Assembly: GCF_020379485.1 (NCBI RefSeq)
Contig: NW_026014894.1
Coordinates: 186,001-250,000, forward strand
Length of the DNA: 64,000 nt
Reading direction: 5' to 3'
From: Brassica napus
Taxonomy: Eukaryota; Streptophyta; Magnoliopsida; Brassicales; Brassicaceae
Shown here: positions 1 to 11,775 of the stretch, piece by piece
Numbering within the stretch: the first letter of the stretch is position 1
Layout of the letters: each line of letters opens with the position of its first letter
Notes under the pieces: model-generated
The model's database searches: none
The model's input: the letters and a program-made list of their open reading frames with translations, nothing else
Told to the model about the DNA's origin: nothing
Translations under genes and position numbers: made by a program

Positions 1-88
1 TTCATCATGATTCTTCACTAATCTCTTCATAATCCAATCTCATTCTCTTATTCTCTAAAACACTATAACTCTTTCTATAAATCTTATA
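1..88 (+). repeat. E1 5' LTR, 3' end only
   Basis: Bases 1-88 match 13739-13826 at the end of the E1 3' LTR and run directly into the primer-binding site. The LTR ends in TA, not the usual CA. Confidence 0.9.
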
Positions 89-106
89 TGGTATCAGAGC
101 CAGGTT
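89..106 (+). other. E1 primer-binding site (initiator tRNA-Met)
   Basis: TGGTATCAGAGCCAGGTT directly follows the LTR. Its first 12-13 bases are the standard plant copia site complementary to the 3' end of initiator tRNA-Met. The same 18-mer follows the LTR in every copia copy here with a visible 5' LTR. Confidence 0.93.
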
Positions 107-187
107 CCTCATAGCCTGGTGTGTTCATTCCGCAAATCTTCAGCTTCAGTTCAGTACAAGATCACGATCTGAGTTATGCAAGACAAG

Positions 188-3100
188 ATGGAAGGAAACA
201 AGGTGCTGGCGGTTCCAGTTACATTAAAAGGTGGTGGAAACTACCTGCTTTGGTCAAGGCTGGTGAAGACAGTCATTGGGAGCAAGGGTTTATGGGGTCA
301 TGTCACAGATGGAGTCCCAAAACCAGTTGCTATAGATGGAAGATCCACGGAGATAGTTGTAGCCGATCAAGAGAAGTGGGCGCAAGAGGACCTATAGGTG
401 TTGGCCGTGTTGCAAGGGTCACTTGAAGCTTTAATCTTGGAGGCATATAGCTACTGCGAGACCCCAAAGGCGTTGTGGGAGACGCTTCAGAAAGTGTATG
501 GCAACATCTCCAATCTGAGCAGGGTGTTTGAAGTAAAGAGAGCTATCAACACACTGATGCAAGAAGAGGAGGAGTTCACTAAACACTTGGGAAAGTTCAG
601 GGCCTTGTGGTCTGAACTAGAGATGTTGAGGCCAAATACCAATGATGAGGCTACGCTTATGGAGAGGCGTGAGCAAGACCAAGTGTTTGGCTTGTTATTG
701 ACACTGAATCCGGTTTACAAGGATGTGATAAAGCATATGCTGAGGTCCCCAAAGCTCCCGTCCTTTGATGATGTGTGCGCACAGCTACAAAAGGAGGATG
801 ATTCTCTTGGCCTGTTTGGTGGAAAGGGGGAGATGACCTCGGCGAATCAAGTTGAGACGGTCCAAGCAAACAAGGCGGCGTATAAAGGAGATGAGAGGAA
901 GTTTGGTGGCAACTGTGACCACTGCAAGAAGCCAGGGCACAAGAGGAGTCAATGCTGGATCCTCCATCCCCACCTCAAGCCATCCAAGTTTGTTAAGGAC
1001 CGAGAAGGAAGGGCTCATCTCTCAGCTGAATCAAGTGAGGCCGGATCATCAAGGGGAAGCAATGGTGCTGGTGTGAGAGCTGAGGAGAGTGATGTCAAGG
1101 CTATGGCATCTCAGCACACGTCCGGGAAGAGCAGTATGGAGCATGAGATGATCAGACGTTCTGACATTGATGCCCTCATCAAGGCTCTCAAGGACAATGG
1201 TAGTTCTCTTACTCATACTCTAGGATACTCATATGCTGCGTGTAGTATACCTAGGAGTCTTGAAAACATAGAAACTGAACTGAAAATTCCTAGAATATCT
1301 ATTGCTAGAATTGAATCACAAAGTGGATTTGCTGTTCAAAACATGATTAAACCTTTAATTGTGGATTCTGGTGCCTCTCATCATATGATAAGTGACACTA
1401 GTCTTATAAAAGATATAGAACCAACTACTGGTCATGTTATGATAGCAAATGGTGATAGGATAGCAATAAAAGGAATAGGAAACCTGAAACTATTTGATAA
1501 GGAGTCTAAAGCTTTCTATATGCCTGAATTTACATCTAATCTATTATCTGTCAAGAAATGCACTACTGATTTACATTGCAATGTTATCTTTAGCCCTAAT
1601 GATGTGAAGTTTCAGGATATTGAGAGTCATAAGTTGATTGGAAAATGAGTAACCAAAGGAGATCTCTATATGCTTGAAGACATTGCTCCTGTTTCTAATC
1701 TTAGTTACTCGTTTCAATATGTTTCTGCTTTAAAAAATAATGCACTGTGGCATGCTAGACTAGGCCATCCTCATGTTAAAGCTTTGAACTTAATGTTACC
1801 AGGTGTTATGTTTAAAAATAATGAATGTGAAGCATGTATATTGGGTAAACATTGTAGAACTGTTTTCCAAAAGTCTAGTACTATTTATGAAAATTGTTTT
1901 GATCTTGTGCATTCTGATGTATGGACTGCTCCTTGTTTATCTAGAGAAAGTTGTAAGTACTTTGTAACATTCATTGATGAAAAATCTAAATACACCTGGA
2001 TAACACTCATTAAAACAAAAGATAGTGTGCTTGAAGCATTTAAGAACTTTCAATGCTATGTGACTAACCAATATAATGCCAAGCTTAAGATTTTCAGATC
2101 TGATAATGGTGGTGAGTATACAAGCATATTATTCAAGAAACACTTAGCTCAGCATGGGATTCTTCACCAAACTAGTTGTCCCTGTACTCCTCAGCAGAAT
2201 GGTGTGGCAGAAAGGAAGAACCTACATCTTATGGAAGTTGCTCGGTCCATGATGTTTCAAAGCAATGTTCCTAAGAGGTATTGGAGTGATGCAGTCATGT
2301 CTGCGTGCTATCTGATTAATAGGATACCGACCAGAGTGTTGCAAGATCAGTCTCCATTTGAAGTTCTTAACAAGATCAAGCCATCCCTAAACCACTTGAG
2401 AGTGTTTGGTTGTGTAAGCTATGTGATGGTACCGGGAGAGATGAGAAACAAGCTTGAGCCAAAGAGTATAAGAACTATGTTCATTGGATACTCATCATCT
2501 CAGAAGGGATACAAGTGCATTGATCCAAAGACAAGAAGAGTACATGTATCTAGAGAAGTAAAGTTCATGGAGAGTAAGGGATACTATGAAGAGCGGAGCT
2601 GGGAGGATTTTGAAAGATCTATCTCGGGATTCTGATAAGGCTGCGAGCCTTAGGATCATATTGGAAGGTCTTGGGATCAATCTAACCCAGGATCAAGGAG
2701 GACGGAACACATCTAGTTCTCCTGAAGCTGAAGGAACATCCCACTCTAATCATGAGAGGGGGAATGAAACTGAAGAAGCAAGCCATCCAGAAGAAGGCTT
2801 GAGAGACCCTGATCAGTGTGTGATGATGCAAGATGAAGGGGTTGAGGCAATGGGTGAACCAGAACCTGAAGAAAGTTTACAAGAAGAGGAAGACAATGTG
2901 CAACAGCAAGAAGAACAGCAAGAAGAAACTGAACCAGTCTCATCAAGGGATAATGTCTCGGCTGAAGCACCGCTAAGGAGAAGCACACGGTTGAAGAAGG
3001 ATGCTTCCAACTGGGTAAACACGAGAGTGTACTACAATGCCCAGGCTGTGGAGCATCCCTCCCAAGCAGTGTGTTCCTTTGCCCATTTCCCATCTGATCA

Positions 3101-3844
3101 TTGCGCCTTCATGACAAACTTAGATGAGAGCTTTGTGCCAAGATCATATGAAGAGGCTATGATGCATGAGGAATGGAAGGAGTCGGTTGGAGATGAAGCA
3201 AATGCAATGATTAAGAATGACACTTGGTTTGAAAGTGAACTCCCAAAGGGGAAGAGGGCTGTTACAAGTAGATGGATATTCACCATCAAGTACTTGCCAA
3301 ATGGACAGATTGATAGGAGAAAGACAAGATTGGTGGCTGGAGGATACACTCAAACATATGGAGAGGACTACATAGATACATTTGCTCCTGTTGCTAAGTT
3401 ACACACCATCAGGATAGTATTGTCCTTGGCTGTGAATCTTGAGTGGGATTTGTGGCAGATGGATGTGAAGAATGCATTCCTTCAAGGAGAGTTAGAAGAT
3501 GAAGTCTATATGTATCCTCCACCAGGCTTAGAAGGTCTTGTGAAGCCTGGGAATGTTCTAAGACTAAAGAAGGCCATCTATGGTTTGAAACAATCCCCTA
3601 GAGCCTGGTACAACAAACTCAGCACCACTCTGAATGGGCGTGGCTTCAGGAAGTCTGAGTTGGACCACACTCTCTTCACTCTTACTACTCCATCAGGTAT
3701 CATCTGTCTACTTGTGTATGTTGATGATATCATCATAACAGGTAGTGATAAGATTGGGATAAGAGAAACAAAAGAGTTTCTCAAATCTGTTTTTGAAATC
3801 AAAGACTTGGGAGAAATGAAATACTTCCTTGGGATTGAGATATG
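188..3844 (+). pseudogene. E1 gag-pol polyprotein, first part (gag, PR, IN, N-terminal RT), broken
   Basis: This is copia gag-pol in the order gag (CCHC knuckle CDHCKKPGHKRSQC near base 930), protease (VDSGASHH near 1365), integrase (HARLGHPH...CEAC; D,D35E with VHSDVW, RSDNGG and GVAERKN) and RT up to YVDD (near 3720). The start is set at 188 by alignment with the MGGNK start of E2; an in-frame ATG at 176 is possible. Lesions seen are TAG at 395-397, TGA at 1646-1648 where relatives have GGA, and a +1 frameshift in a T run at 2608-2611. RT also has VAGGYTQ where relatives have VARGYTQ. The ORF is then cut by E2 at 3845. It cannot make a polyprotein. Confidence 0.9.
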
Positions 3845-4416
3845 TATGATTTTTGAGAATAAGAAAGGTATTGAGAAGTCTAAGAGAGATTCAAGAGAGA
3901 TTAGAATGTTTAAGAGAAAGTGTATGAGATTATCATGATGAACTAGAGAGAGAGACTCATCAAATCATGTTACTCATTTATCAAGACAGAGTTTACAATA
4001 TATAAGAAGAGACTTAAGGGTTTTCAGAAAGCATAAGCATGTGAAGTCAAGGATAAGGTTTGCTTTAATTCAAACTGAGCCAATAGGAGAGGCCACACGC
4101 TTTTGGGATCTTTTACTAAGGCTGCTTTTTCCAATACAGCCTGTCCCAGCCTGTCAAGATAAGACCCAGCTCCCTTAGCCATCCAAACGGTCATCTCTTC
4201 ATGGTAAAATCCCCTTTGGCCGTTAACTCCTTTTACTCGGGTAAAAGGTGACTTGGGCGAGTTATGGATCGACCATGGTCCGGATGGTACGGCCTGTACG
4301 GCCTTGTACGGCCTGGTCGATCCCTAACCCATCTTTTCCATTCCTTCACACCATCTCATCTCTTCTTCAACTCCTTAGGACATCTTCTCTCATATATTGA
4401 TCAGCTCATTTCAACA
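3845..4416 (-). repeat. E2 3' LTR
   Basis: This 572-bp direct repeat pairs with 9085-9656. Read on the minus strand it begins TGTTGAAATGAGC and ends ATCATA. It contains three GTACGGCC-type motifs (near 4288-4315) between inverted flanks GGATCGACC and GGTCGATCC. Confidence 0.94.
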
Positions 4417-4535
4417 CTCCCCCTCAAGCTTAACTTAGTAACTTAGTTAAGCTTGGAACAACCATGAGATCTTCCTCATTAAAAACCTCACCAAAGAAAA
4501 CCCATTGGGACAAAACTTTGATGAGGGAAAAAGAG
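4417..4535 (-). other. E2 polypurine tract, adjoining hairpin and 3' UTR structured element
   Basis: On the minus strand the PPT GAGGGGGAG lies against the LTR (4417-4425). Just upstream is a perfect 10-bp stem (4426-4435 with 4445-4454) that ends in AAGCTT. Further upstream, 4475-4535 holds the conserved CTCATCAAAG...CCCAATGGG...CTTTGGTGAG fold that follows the stop codon in all copia copies here. Confidence 0.8.
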
Positions 4536-4558
4536 TGAAGAGCTCATGGCTAAGGGGA

Positions 4559-7500
4559 TCAGCTCTGTGGTGTAAGATCTATGAGTCCCAATCTAATGTG
4601 AATGGACTCCATAGTCTTTTGTCTTGCTGCCTTAGTGAACACATCCGCAAGTTGATCCTCACTCCTCGTATAGCATGGCAGGATTACTCCTAAGACAATC
4701 ATCTGCCTCACTTTGTGGCAATCAACTTCAATGTGCTTGGTTCCCTCATGGAAGACTGAGTTGGTTGCAATGTGTATAGCCGCTTGATTATCACAGTGCA
4801 TAGTCATTGGAGTCACTTGCTCTATCTCCAAATGCTTCAAGATCCCTTTAATCCATACCAACTCATTTGTAAGCTTCAGCATTGCTCTATACTCAGCTTC
4901 AGCACTTGAACACGATACCACCTTCTGCTTCTTGCTCTTCCAAGTCACCAAGTTGCCTCCAATGAATGTACAATAGCCTGTGGTTGATCTTCTGTCTGCT
5001 CTATCTCCAGCCCAATCAGCGTCACAATATCCCACCACTTCAGTACTCTTGTTGCATCCCATCCATACTCCAAGGCTTGATGTCCCGTTCAGATACAAGA
5101 GAAGTCTCTCCACCATGCGCCAGTGATGTTCCTTTGGGACTTGCATATGCTGGCTCACTTGATTCACTGCAAAGCATATGTCTGGTCTTGTGATAGTGAG
5201 ATAGATGAGCTTCCCTACCAGCTTCCTGTATAGCTTTGGATCATGAAAGGCCTTGCTATCTTCAACCTCCCCCTCACGTGGAATCTTGTATCCATCTTCA
5301 AGGGGCATCTTTGCTGTCTTATCTCCTTGTATACCTGCATCTTTCAAAAGATCAAGTGTATACTTCCTTTGGGAAATGAACAATCCTTCCTTAGATCTAC
5401 ACAACTCAATTCCAAGGAAGTATTTCATTTCTCCTAAGTCTTTGATTTCAAATACAGATTTCAAAAACTCCTTTGTGGCTTTTATACCAGCCTTATCACT
5501 ACCTGTTATTATAATGTCATCAACATATACAAGTAAGCAAATGATACCTGAGGGTGTAGTGAGAGTGAATAAAGTGTGATCCAGTTCAGACTTCTTGAAC
5601 CCACGTCCGTTTAAGGTAGTGCTCAATTTGTTGTACCATGCTCTAGGAGATTGCTTTAATCCATAGATAGCCTTCTTGAGTCTCAATACATTTCCAGGTT
5701 TCACAAGATGCTCTAGGCCTGGTGGTGGATGCATATATACTTCATCCTCTAGCTCTCCTTAAAGAAAGGCATTCTTCACATCCATCTGCCAAAGCTCCCA
5801 CTCAAGGTTCACAGCAAGGGACAATACAATCCTTATAGTATGTAGCTTAGCAACAGGAGCAAAGGTATCAATGTAGTCTTCCCCATATGTTTGAGTGTAT
5901 CCTCTAGCCACCAATCTTGTCTTCTTCCTCTCAATGGTTCCATCAGGTAGATACTTGATAGTGAATATCCACTTGCTTGTTACAGCCTTCTTCCCTTTTG
6001 GCAACTCACTTTCAAACCAAGTATCATTCTTTATCATAGCATTAGCTTCATCACCCACTGATTCTTTCCAATCCTCATGTAGCATTGCTTCTTCATATGA
6101 TCTTGGTACACTACTTTCATCTAAGCTTGTAATGAAAGCGCAATGTTCCTTTGGGTAACTAGCAAAAGAACACACAGCCTGAGAGGGATGCTTCACAGCC
6201 TGAGCATTGTAGTACACTCTCGTGTTTACCCAGTTGGAAGCATCCTTCTTCAACCGTGTGCTTCTCCTTAATGGAACTGGTTCCACCTCCACCACTGTAG
6301 GCTGAACCGCTTCCCCTTCTACTTCATCTGGTTCCACTTCTTGAATGACTTCTTCCTCGCTTTGTATCACACCTTGACCATGACTATCTGAGTCTTGATC
6401 TTCATGATCTTCAGGCTCAGTCTCATTTCCCCCCTCATGATCATGGTGTGATGGTTCTTCAGCTTCATTCTCCTTGGTTGGTTGCTGATCCTGGGACATG
6501 TTGATTCCAAGTCCTTCCAGTACACGCCTAAGACTTGTAGCTCTATCAGATGGTTGAGACAAATCTTCAAGATCTTCCCACTTTCTATCTCCATAAAAAC
6601 TCTTATCCTCCAAGAACTTAACATCTCTAGACACGAGAACTCTCCTGGCTTCTGAATCATAGCATTTGTATCCCTTTTGTGATGTTGAGTAGCCAATGAA
6701 CATGGCTCTTGTGCTCTTTGCTTCTAGCTTATTCCTTAACTCCCCGGGTACAAGTACAAAGCACACACATCCAAAGACTCTTAAGTGATCCAGCACAGGT
6801 TTGTTTCTGTTTAGAACTTCATAAGGTGCCTGATCCTCCAAGATCTTGGTTGGTATCCTATTGATCAGATAACAAGCCGAGATCACCGCATCACTCCAGA
6901 ATCTTTTAGGCACACTTGTGTGAAACATCATAGACCTTGCCACCTTCATTAGGTGTCTATTCTTTCTCTCATCTACACCATTCTGTTGAGGAGTGTATGG
7001 ACAACTTGTCTGATGTAGAATCCCATGGTGAGCTAGATGACTCTTGAAAGCATTACCAGTATATTCTCCACCATTATCAGACCTGAAAATCTTAATCTTG
7101 GCATTATACTGGTTAGATATATAAGCTTGGAAGTTTTTAAATGCATCAAGAACCCTATCCTTTGTTTTAATGAGTGTTATCCAGGTGTACTTAGATTTTT
7201 CATCTATAAATGTGACAAAGTACTTGTAATTATCTCTAGATAAGCAGGGAGCAGTCCATACATCAGAGTGAACAAGATCAAAACACTTATCATAGATAGT
7301 AGTAGATCTTTTAAACACAGTCTTACAATGTTTTCCCAAAATACAAGCCTCACAATCATTATTTTTAAACATGACACCTGGTAACATTAAGCTTAAGGCT
7401 CTAACATGTGGATGTCCTAGCCTAGAATGCCATAATGCACCTTTACTTAAAACAGAACTCAACAAACAACTAGAAATGGGATTAATATCTTCAAGTACAT

Positions 7501-8980
7501 AAAGATCCCCCTTGGTTACTCCTTGTCCAATCAACTCATTGCTCTGAATATCCTGAAATGTCACATTGTTAGGACTAAAGATAACATTGCATTGTAGATC
7601 ATTGGTACATCTTTTAACAGATAAGAGATTAGAAGTGAAATCAGGCATGTAAAATGCTTTAGAGTTCTTATCAAATAGCTTTAAGTCTCCTACACCTTTA
7701 ATGGGAATTCTATCTCCATTTGCAATCATTACATGTCCATGAGCAGGTTCTATGTTTTTAATCAAGCTATCATCACTGATCATGTGATGAGATGCACCAT
7801 AGTCAACAATCAATGGTTTTATGCCTCTAGCTAGATGAGTTCTAGGTGATTCATTTCTCAGTTTTAATTCCTCAATGATATCTATCAACCTATTCTCATT
7901 CCTAGGCATCATATGAGCAGTGTAAGAGTAACCAAGAGTGTTTCCGAATGTACCAGACTCCTTAAGAGCTTTGATGAGGGCATCAATGTCAGATTTGCGA
8001 ATCACTTCATGCTCCAAACTCTTTGCGGCCGTGTAGTGAGTTGCCATTGCCTTTCCTGTGCTTTCACCCACTTGTGCACTTGAGCCTGCTCCTGATGGAC
8101 CGGACTCACTTGCTTCAGTAGACAGGCTAGCTCTGGCTTCTCGGTCTTTGTTGAATTTGGCCGGCTTGAGATGGGGGTGAAGGATCCAGCACTGGCTCCT
8201 CTTGTGTCCCAACTTCTTGCAGTGATCACAATTGCCTCCAAACCTCCTCTCATCACCATACTTCCTCTCATCAGTCTTGTATGCTGCACGGTTAGCTTGT
8301 GCTCCTTCCTCAGCCTTGTTGGCTAGAGCTAAGTCTCCCTTGCTTCCAAAGAGACCAAGTGACCCTTCCTCCTTCTGGAGTTGCGCACACACTTCCTCCA
8401 TAGATGGGAGATTTGGCATCCTCAACATGTGCTTGATCACATTGTTGAATGGAGGATCCAACGTCAACAGCAACCCAAACACCTGATCCTGCTCCCTCCT
8501 CTCCGTGAGTAGCTCTTGATCATTAGTGCTTGGCCTCAACGATTCAAGCTCAGACCATAAGGATCTATACTTGCCCAAATGCTTGGTGAACTCCTCTCCA
8601 TCTTGTACCAGTGTGTTGATAGCTTTCTTGATCTCATACACACGGCTCAGATTGGTAACGTTCCCAAAAGTCTTTTGGAGTACCTCCCACAGGTGTTTTG
8701 GATTCTCGCAGTAGCTGTAGGCTTCCAAGAGATGTTCTTCAAGTGATCCTTGCAGCACAGATAGCACCATCAAGTCATCTTGAATCCACTTCTTTCCATC
8801 AGCAACCGCGAGCTCTCTTCCACCTTCTTCCTCACTGGCAACTGGTGCTGGGGCTCCATCTGTGATGTGATCCCATAACCCTAGCCTCCCAATGGCTGTC
8901 TTCACAAGCCTAGACCACAACAGGTAGTTTCCCCCACCCTTGAGTGAAATCGGAACCGAAATAACCTTGTTTCCTCCCAT
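4559..8980 (-). pseudogene. E2 gag-pol polyprotein with one nonsense codon
   Basis: One frame of 1474 codons (including the stop) runs from ATG at 8980 to TGA at 4559. It encodes gag with CCHC knuckle (CDHCKKLGHKRSQC), protease, integrase, RT (YVDDIIITGSD) and RNase H (YCDADWAGD, SSAEAEYRAM). A single TAA at 5759-5761 replaces the Gln codon of KNAFLQGEL in relatives and splits the frame into 1073 and 391 codons. The protease active site, DSG elsewhere, reads DYG (codon at 7799-7801), so it should be inactive apart from the stop. The integrase has VDERKN where relatives have VAERKN but keeps the catalytic Glu. The start matches MGGNKV in E6 and E12. Confidence 0.93.
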
Positions 8981-9066
8981 CTTGATTTGCTTGAACTTTG
9001 TTTAGAATCTCACAAGAAAGAACTTTTATCTGAAGCTGAAGAACACAAGATCTCAATACCACAGCC

Positions 9067-9084
9067 AACCTGGCTCTGATACCA
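9067..9084 (-). other. E2 primer-binding site
   Basis: This is the reverse complement of the 18-mer initiator-Met PBS, directly against the LTR at 9085. Confidence 0.93.
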
Positions 9085-9656
9085 TATGACTTTAGAGAAT
9101 AAGAAAGGTATTGAGAAGTCTAAGAGAGATTCAAGAGAGATTAGAATGTTTAAGAGAAAGTGTATGAGATTATCATGATGAACTAGAGAGAGAGACTCAT
9201 CAAATCGTGTTACTCATTTATCAAGACAGAGTTTACAATATATAAGAAGAGACTTAAGGGTTTTCAGAAAGCATAAGCATGTGAAGTCAAGGATAAGGTT
9301 TGCTTTAATTCAAACTGAGCCAATAGGAGAGGCCACACGCTTTTGGGATATTTTACTAAGGCTGCTTTTGCCAATACAGCCTGTCCCAGCCTGTCAAGAT
9401 AAGACCCAGCTCCCTTAGCCATCCAAACGGTCATCTCTTCATGGTAAAATTCCCTTTGGCCGTTAACTCCTTTTACTCGGGTAAAAGGTGACTTGGGCGA
9501 GTTATGGATCGACCATGGTCCGGATGGTACGGCCTGTACGGCCTTGTACGGCCTGGTCGATCCCTAACCCATCTTTTCCATTCCTTCACACCATCTCATC
9601 TCTTCTTCAACTCCTTAGGACATCTTCTCTCATATATTGATCAGCTCATTTCAACA
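9085..9656 (-). repeat. E2 5' LTR
   Basis: This 572-bp LTR pairs with 3845-4416. On the minus strand it carries the GTAC cluster, a CCAAT-type box, TTGACTTCACATGC and a TATATA region, which should form the element promoter. Confidence 0.94.
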
Positions 9657-10502
9657 ATATGTAGATCCAAGGAAGGCCTATTCATGTCTCAAAGAAAGTA
9701 TGCACTTGATCTTTTGAAAGATTCAGGTGTGCTAGGAGGGAAGATAGCCAAAATGCCCATGGAGGATGGGTATAAGGTTCCACGTGAGGGGGAGCTTGAG
9801 GACAGCAAGCTGTTCCATGATCCCAAGCTTTATAGGAAGCTAGTGGGTAAGCTCATATACTTAACAATCACACGTCCTGATATCTGTTTTGCTGTGAATC
9901 AGGTAAGCCAACACATGCAAGTACCAAAGGAACATCATTGGCGCATGGTGGAGAGGCTCTTGATGTATCTGAATGGATCAGCCGGTCTCGGAGTCTGGTT
10001 AGGATGCAACAAGAGTACTGAAGTCGTTGGGTACTGTGATGCTGATTGGGCTGGTGATCGAGCTGATAGGAGATCAACCACAGGCTATTGCACCTTCATT
10101 GGAGGAAATCTAGTGACATGGAAGAGCAAGAAGCAGAAGGTGGTATCGTGCTCAAGTGATGAGGCTGAGTATAGGGCAATGCTGAAGCTCACCAACGAGT
10201 TGGTATGGATCAAGGGGATCTTGAAGCATTTGGGAATTGAGCAAGCTACACCTATGACTATGCATTGTGATAACCATGCCGCCATTCACATAGCCTCCAA
10301 CTCGGTGTTTCATGAAAGAACATAGCACATTGAAGTGGATTGTCATAAGGTGAGGCAGATGATAGTCTTGGGAGTGATCTTGCCATGCTATACCAGAAGT
10401 GAAGATCAGTTAGCTGATGTCTTCACCAAAGCTGCAAGGCAAAAGACCATGGAGTCCATCCACATCAGGCTAGGGCTCATTGATCTCACAACAAGTGGCT
10501 GA
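9657..10502 (+). pseudogene. E1 gag-pol, second part (RT end and RNase H), broken
   Basis: It resumes the E1 RT after E2, with the TSD copy atatg first, at CRSKEGLFMSQRKYALDLLKD. It continues through RNase H motifs YCDADWAGDRADRRSTTGYC, SSDEAEYRAM and MHCDNHAAIH to a TGA at 10500-10502. A TAG at 10323-10325 replaces the Lys of ERTKHIEVDC. The SSAEAEY motif of relatives has become SSDEAEY. The apparent N-terminus encoded within 9504-9656 is E2 LTR read-through and not part of this gene. Confidence 0.9.
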
Positions 10503-10520
10503 GTTCCCTTAACCATGGGC

Positions 10521-10643
10521 TCTTTACTCTTTTTCCCTCATCAAGGTTTTGTCCCAATGGGTTTTCCTTGGTGAGGTTTTTAATGAGGAAGATCTCATGG
10601 TTTCCAAGCTTGATCAATCACCAAGATCAAGCTTGAGGGGGAG
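10521..10643 (+). other. E1 3' UTR structured element, hairpin and polypurine tract
   Basis: The fold CTCATCAAGG...CCCAATGGG...CCTTGGTGAG lies near 10539-10577. A perfect 10-bp stem follows, AAGCTTGATC (10606-10615) with GATCAAGCTT (10625-10634). The PPT GAGGGGGAG (10635-10643) abuts the LTR. Stem bases differ from E2 and E8 but pairing is kept. Confidence 0.8.
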
Positions 10644-11070
10644 TGTTGAAATGAGCTGAGTATAAGAAGAGAAGAGAGGAGGAGTTGGAGAACATGAGAG
10701 AAGGTTCAGCTTGGGTGAGTTTTGGGAGTGAGGATCGACCAGGCCGTACAAGACCGTACATGGCCGTACAGGGCGTACAGTCTGGACGGACCGTGGTCGA
10801 CCTTAACTCGACCAAAGGTAACTTATGATCACCCGAGTAAAAGGAAAGTGAAAGAGAAGTTACCTGAGCTTGCACCTATGGATCAGACCGTTGAACAAGA
10901 AGAAAAGGAAGTCCAAGACAGGCTGGCACAGCTGTAAAGAGGAAAGGATCTTGTCCAAGATGCCTTGATGCCAAAAGCGTGTAAAGCCTCCCATTGGACA
11001 GTTTGAAATGGGCGCTCCTTTTCCCTTTGACTACACATGCTTAAACCTATCTGATTCTCGCAAACCCTAG
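10644..11070 (+). repeat. E1 3' LTR, left portion
   Basis: It starts TGTTGAAATGAGC after the PPT. GTAC-core repeats lie at about 10745-10785 between CGACC and GGTCGACC. It is interrupted by E3 after cctag (11066-11070). The combined LTR length without E3 and one TSD copy is 601 bp. Confidence 0.9.
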
Positions 11071-11235
11071 TGAGATTTTAGAGAATAGAATAGGTATTGA
11101 GAGATTAAGGTAGATTATGAGAGATTAAGAGAGAGAGTTGTGGAGATTAAGTAATCATGTTTAGGAGTATGTGAGATTCATGATGAACATGAGAGAGACT
11201 TGAGAGAGAATGCTCAAAAACTCGTTAATCATTTA
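11071..11235 (-). repeat. E3 3' LTR remnant (terminal 165 bp)
   Basis: It matches 13052-13216 with one visible difference, then breaks abruptly into CentBr at about 11236. Confidence 0.88.
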
Positions 11236-11775
11236 TTTCAAATCAGGTGATCCCAGTTTTCCTGTTTGGGAATATGACAACTTCTTTGTCATTCTAATCA
11301 AACCAAGATGAATCGCGATGTAAGAAGCCTGATTTTGATACATAAACTACTGGAGAATCACCAGGAAGTTGAATAAATCTCATAGGAGTTAGGATGAAGA
11401 AGCTATCACACTTTCAAATCAGGTGATCCCAGTTTTCCTGTTTGGGAATATGACAACTTCTTTGTCATTCTAATCAAACCAAGATGAATCGCGATGTAAG
11501 AAGCTTTATTTTGATACATAAAGTGGTGGAGAATCATTAGGAAGTGGAATAAATCTCATAGGAGTTAGGATGAAGAAGCTATCCCACTTTCAAATCAGGT
11601 GATCCCAGTTTTCCTGTTTGGAAATATGAAAACTTCTTTGTCATTCTAATCAAACCAGGAAGAATCGCGATGTAACAAGCTTGATTTTGATACATAAAGT
11701 AGTGGAGAATCACTAGTAAGTGGAAAAAATCTCATAGGAGTTAGGATGAAGAAGCTATCACACTTTCAAATCAGG
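11236..11775 (-). repeat. CentBr-like satellite, three 176-bp monomers inside E3
   Basis: The string tttcaaatcagg recurs at about 176-bp steps (11236, 11412, 11588, 11764). The monomers match the array at 13827-15256 but are in the opposite orientation. The junction to gag is near ggatcc at 11776. Confidence 0.93.

Larger units (their letters stand above)
3845..9656 (-). mobile_element. E2: Ty1/copia retrotransposon, full-length, inserted in E1 RT
   Basis: It has two 572-bp LTRs, PBS, one gag-pol frame and PPT, and is flanked by the 5-bp TSD atatg (3840-3844 and 9657-9661). The E1 reading continues across the insertion. The LTRs differ at about 6 positions by eye (near 1%), which indicates a recent insertion. 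It is the same family as E11 and E12 and a sister of E6. Confidence 0.95.

Noticed and set aside
89..106. tRNA-like string TGGTATCAGAGCC as a tRNA gene
   Set aside because: It is only the primer-binding site complementary to tRNA-Met, always next to an LTR; no cloverleaf surrounds it.
657..1018. Many 60-150 codon ORFs antisense to gag-pol or in shifted frames (for example 657-869, 785-1018, 11802-12242, 16660-17070)
   Set aside because: They overlap conserved copia coding sequence in another frame, recur in each copy as shadows, and show no protein motif of their own.
2586..2650. Programmed +1 frameshift between integrase and RT in E1
   Set aside because: The extra T is in a T run, is not shared with other copies, and E1 has other plain lesions; ordinary decay explains it.
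4264..4446. ORFs beginning MDRPWSGWYGLYGLVRPGRS in the E2-family LTRs (4264, and 9504 fused to E1)
   Set aside because: They translate the GTACGGCC repeats of the LTR read backwards; in the 9504-10325 ORF the fusion is created by the insertion junction.
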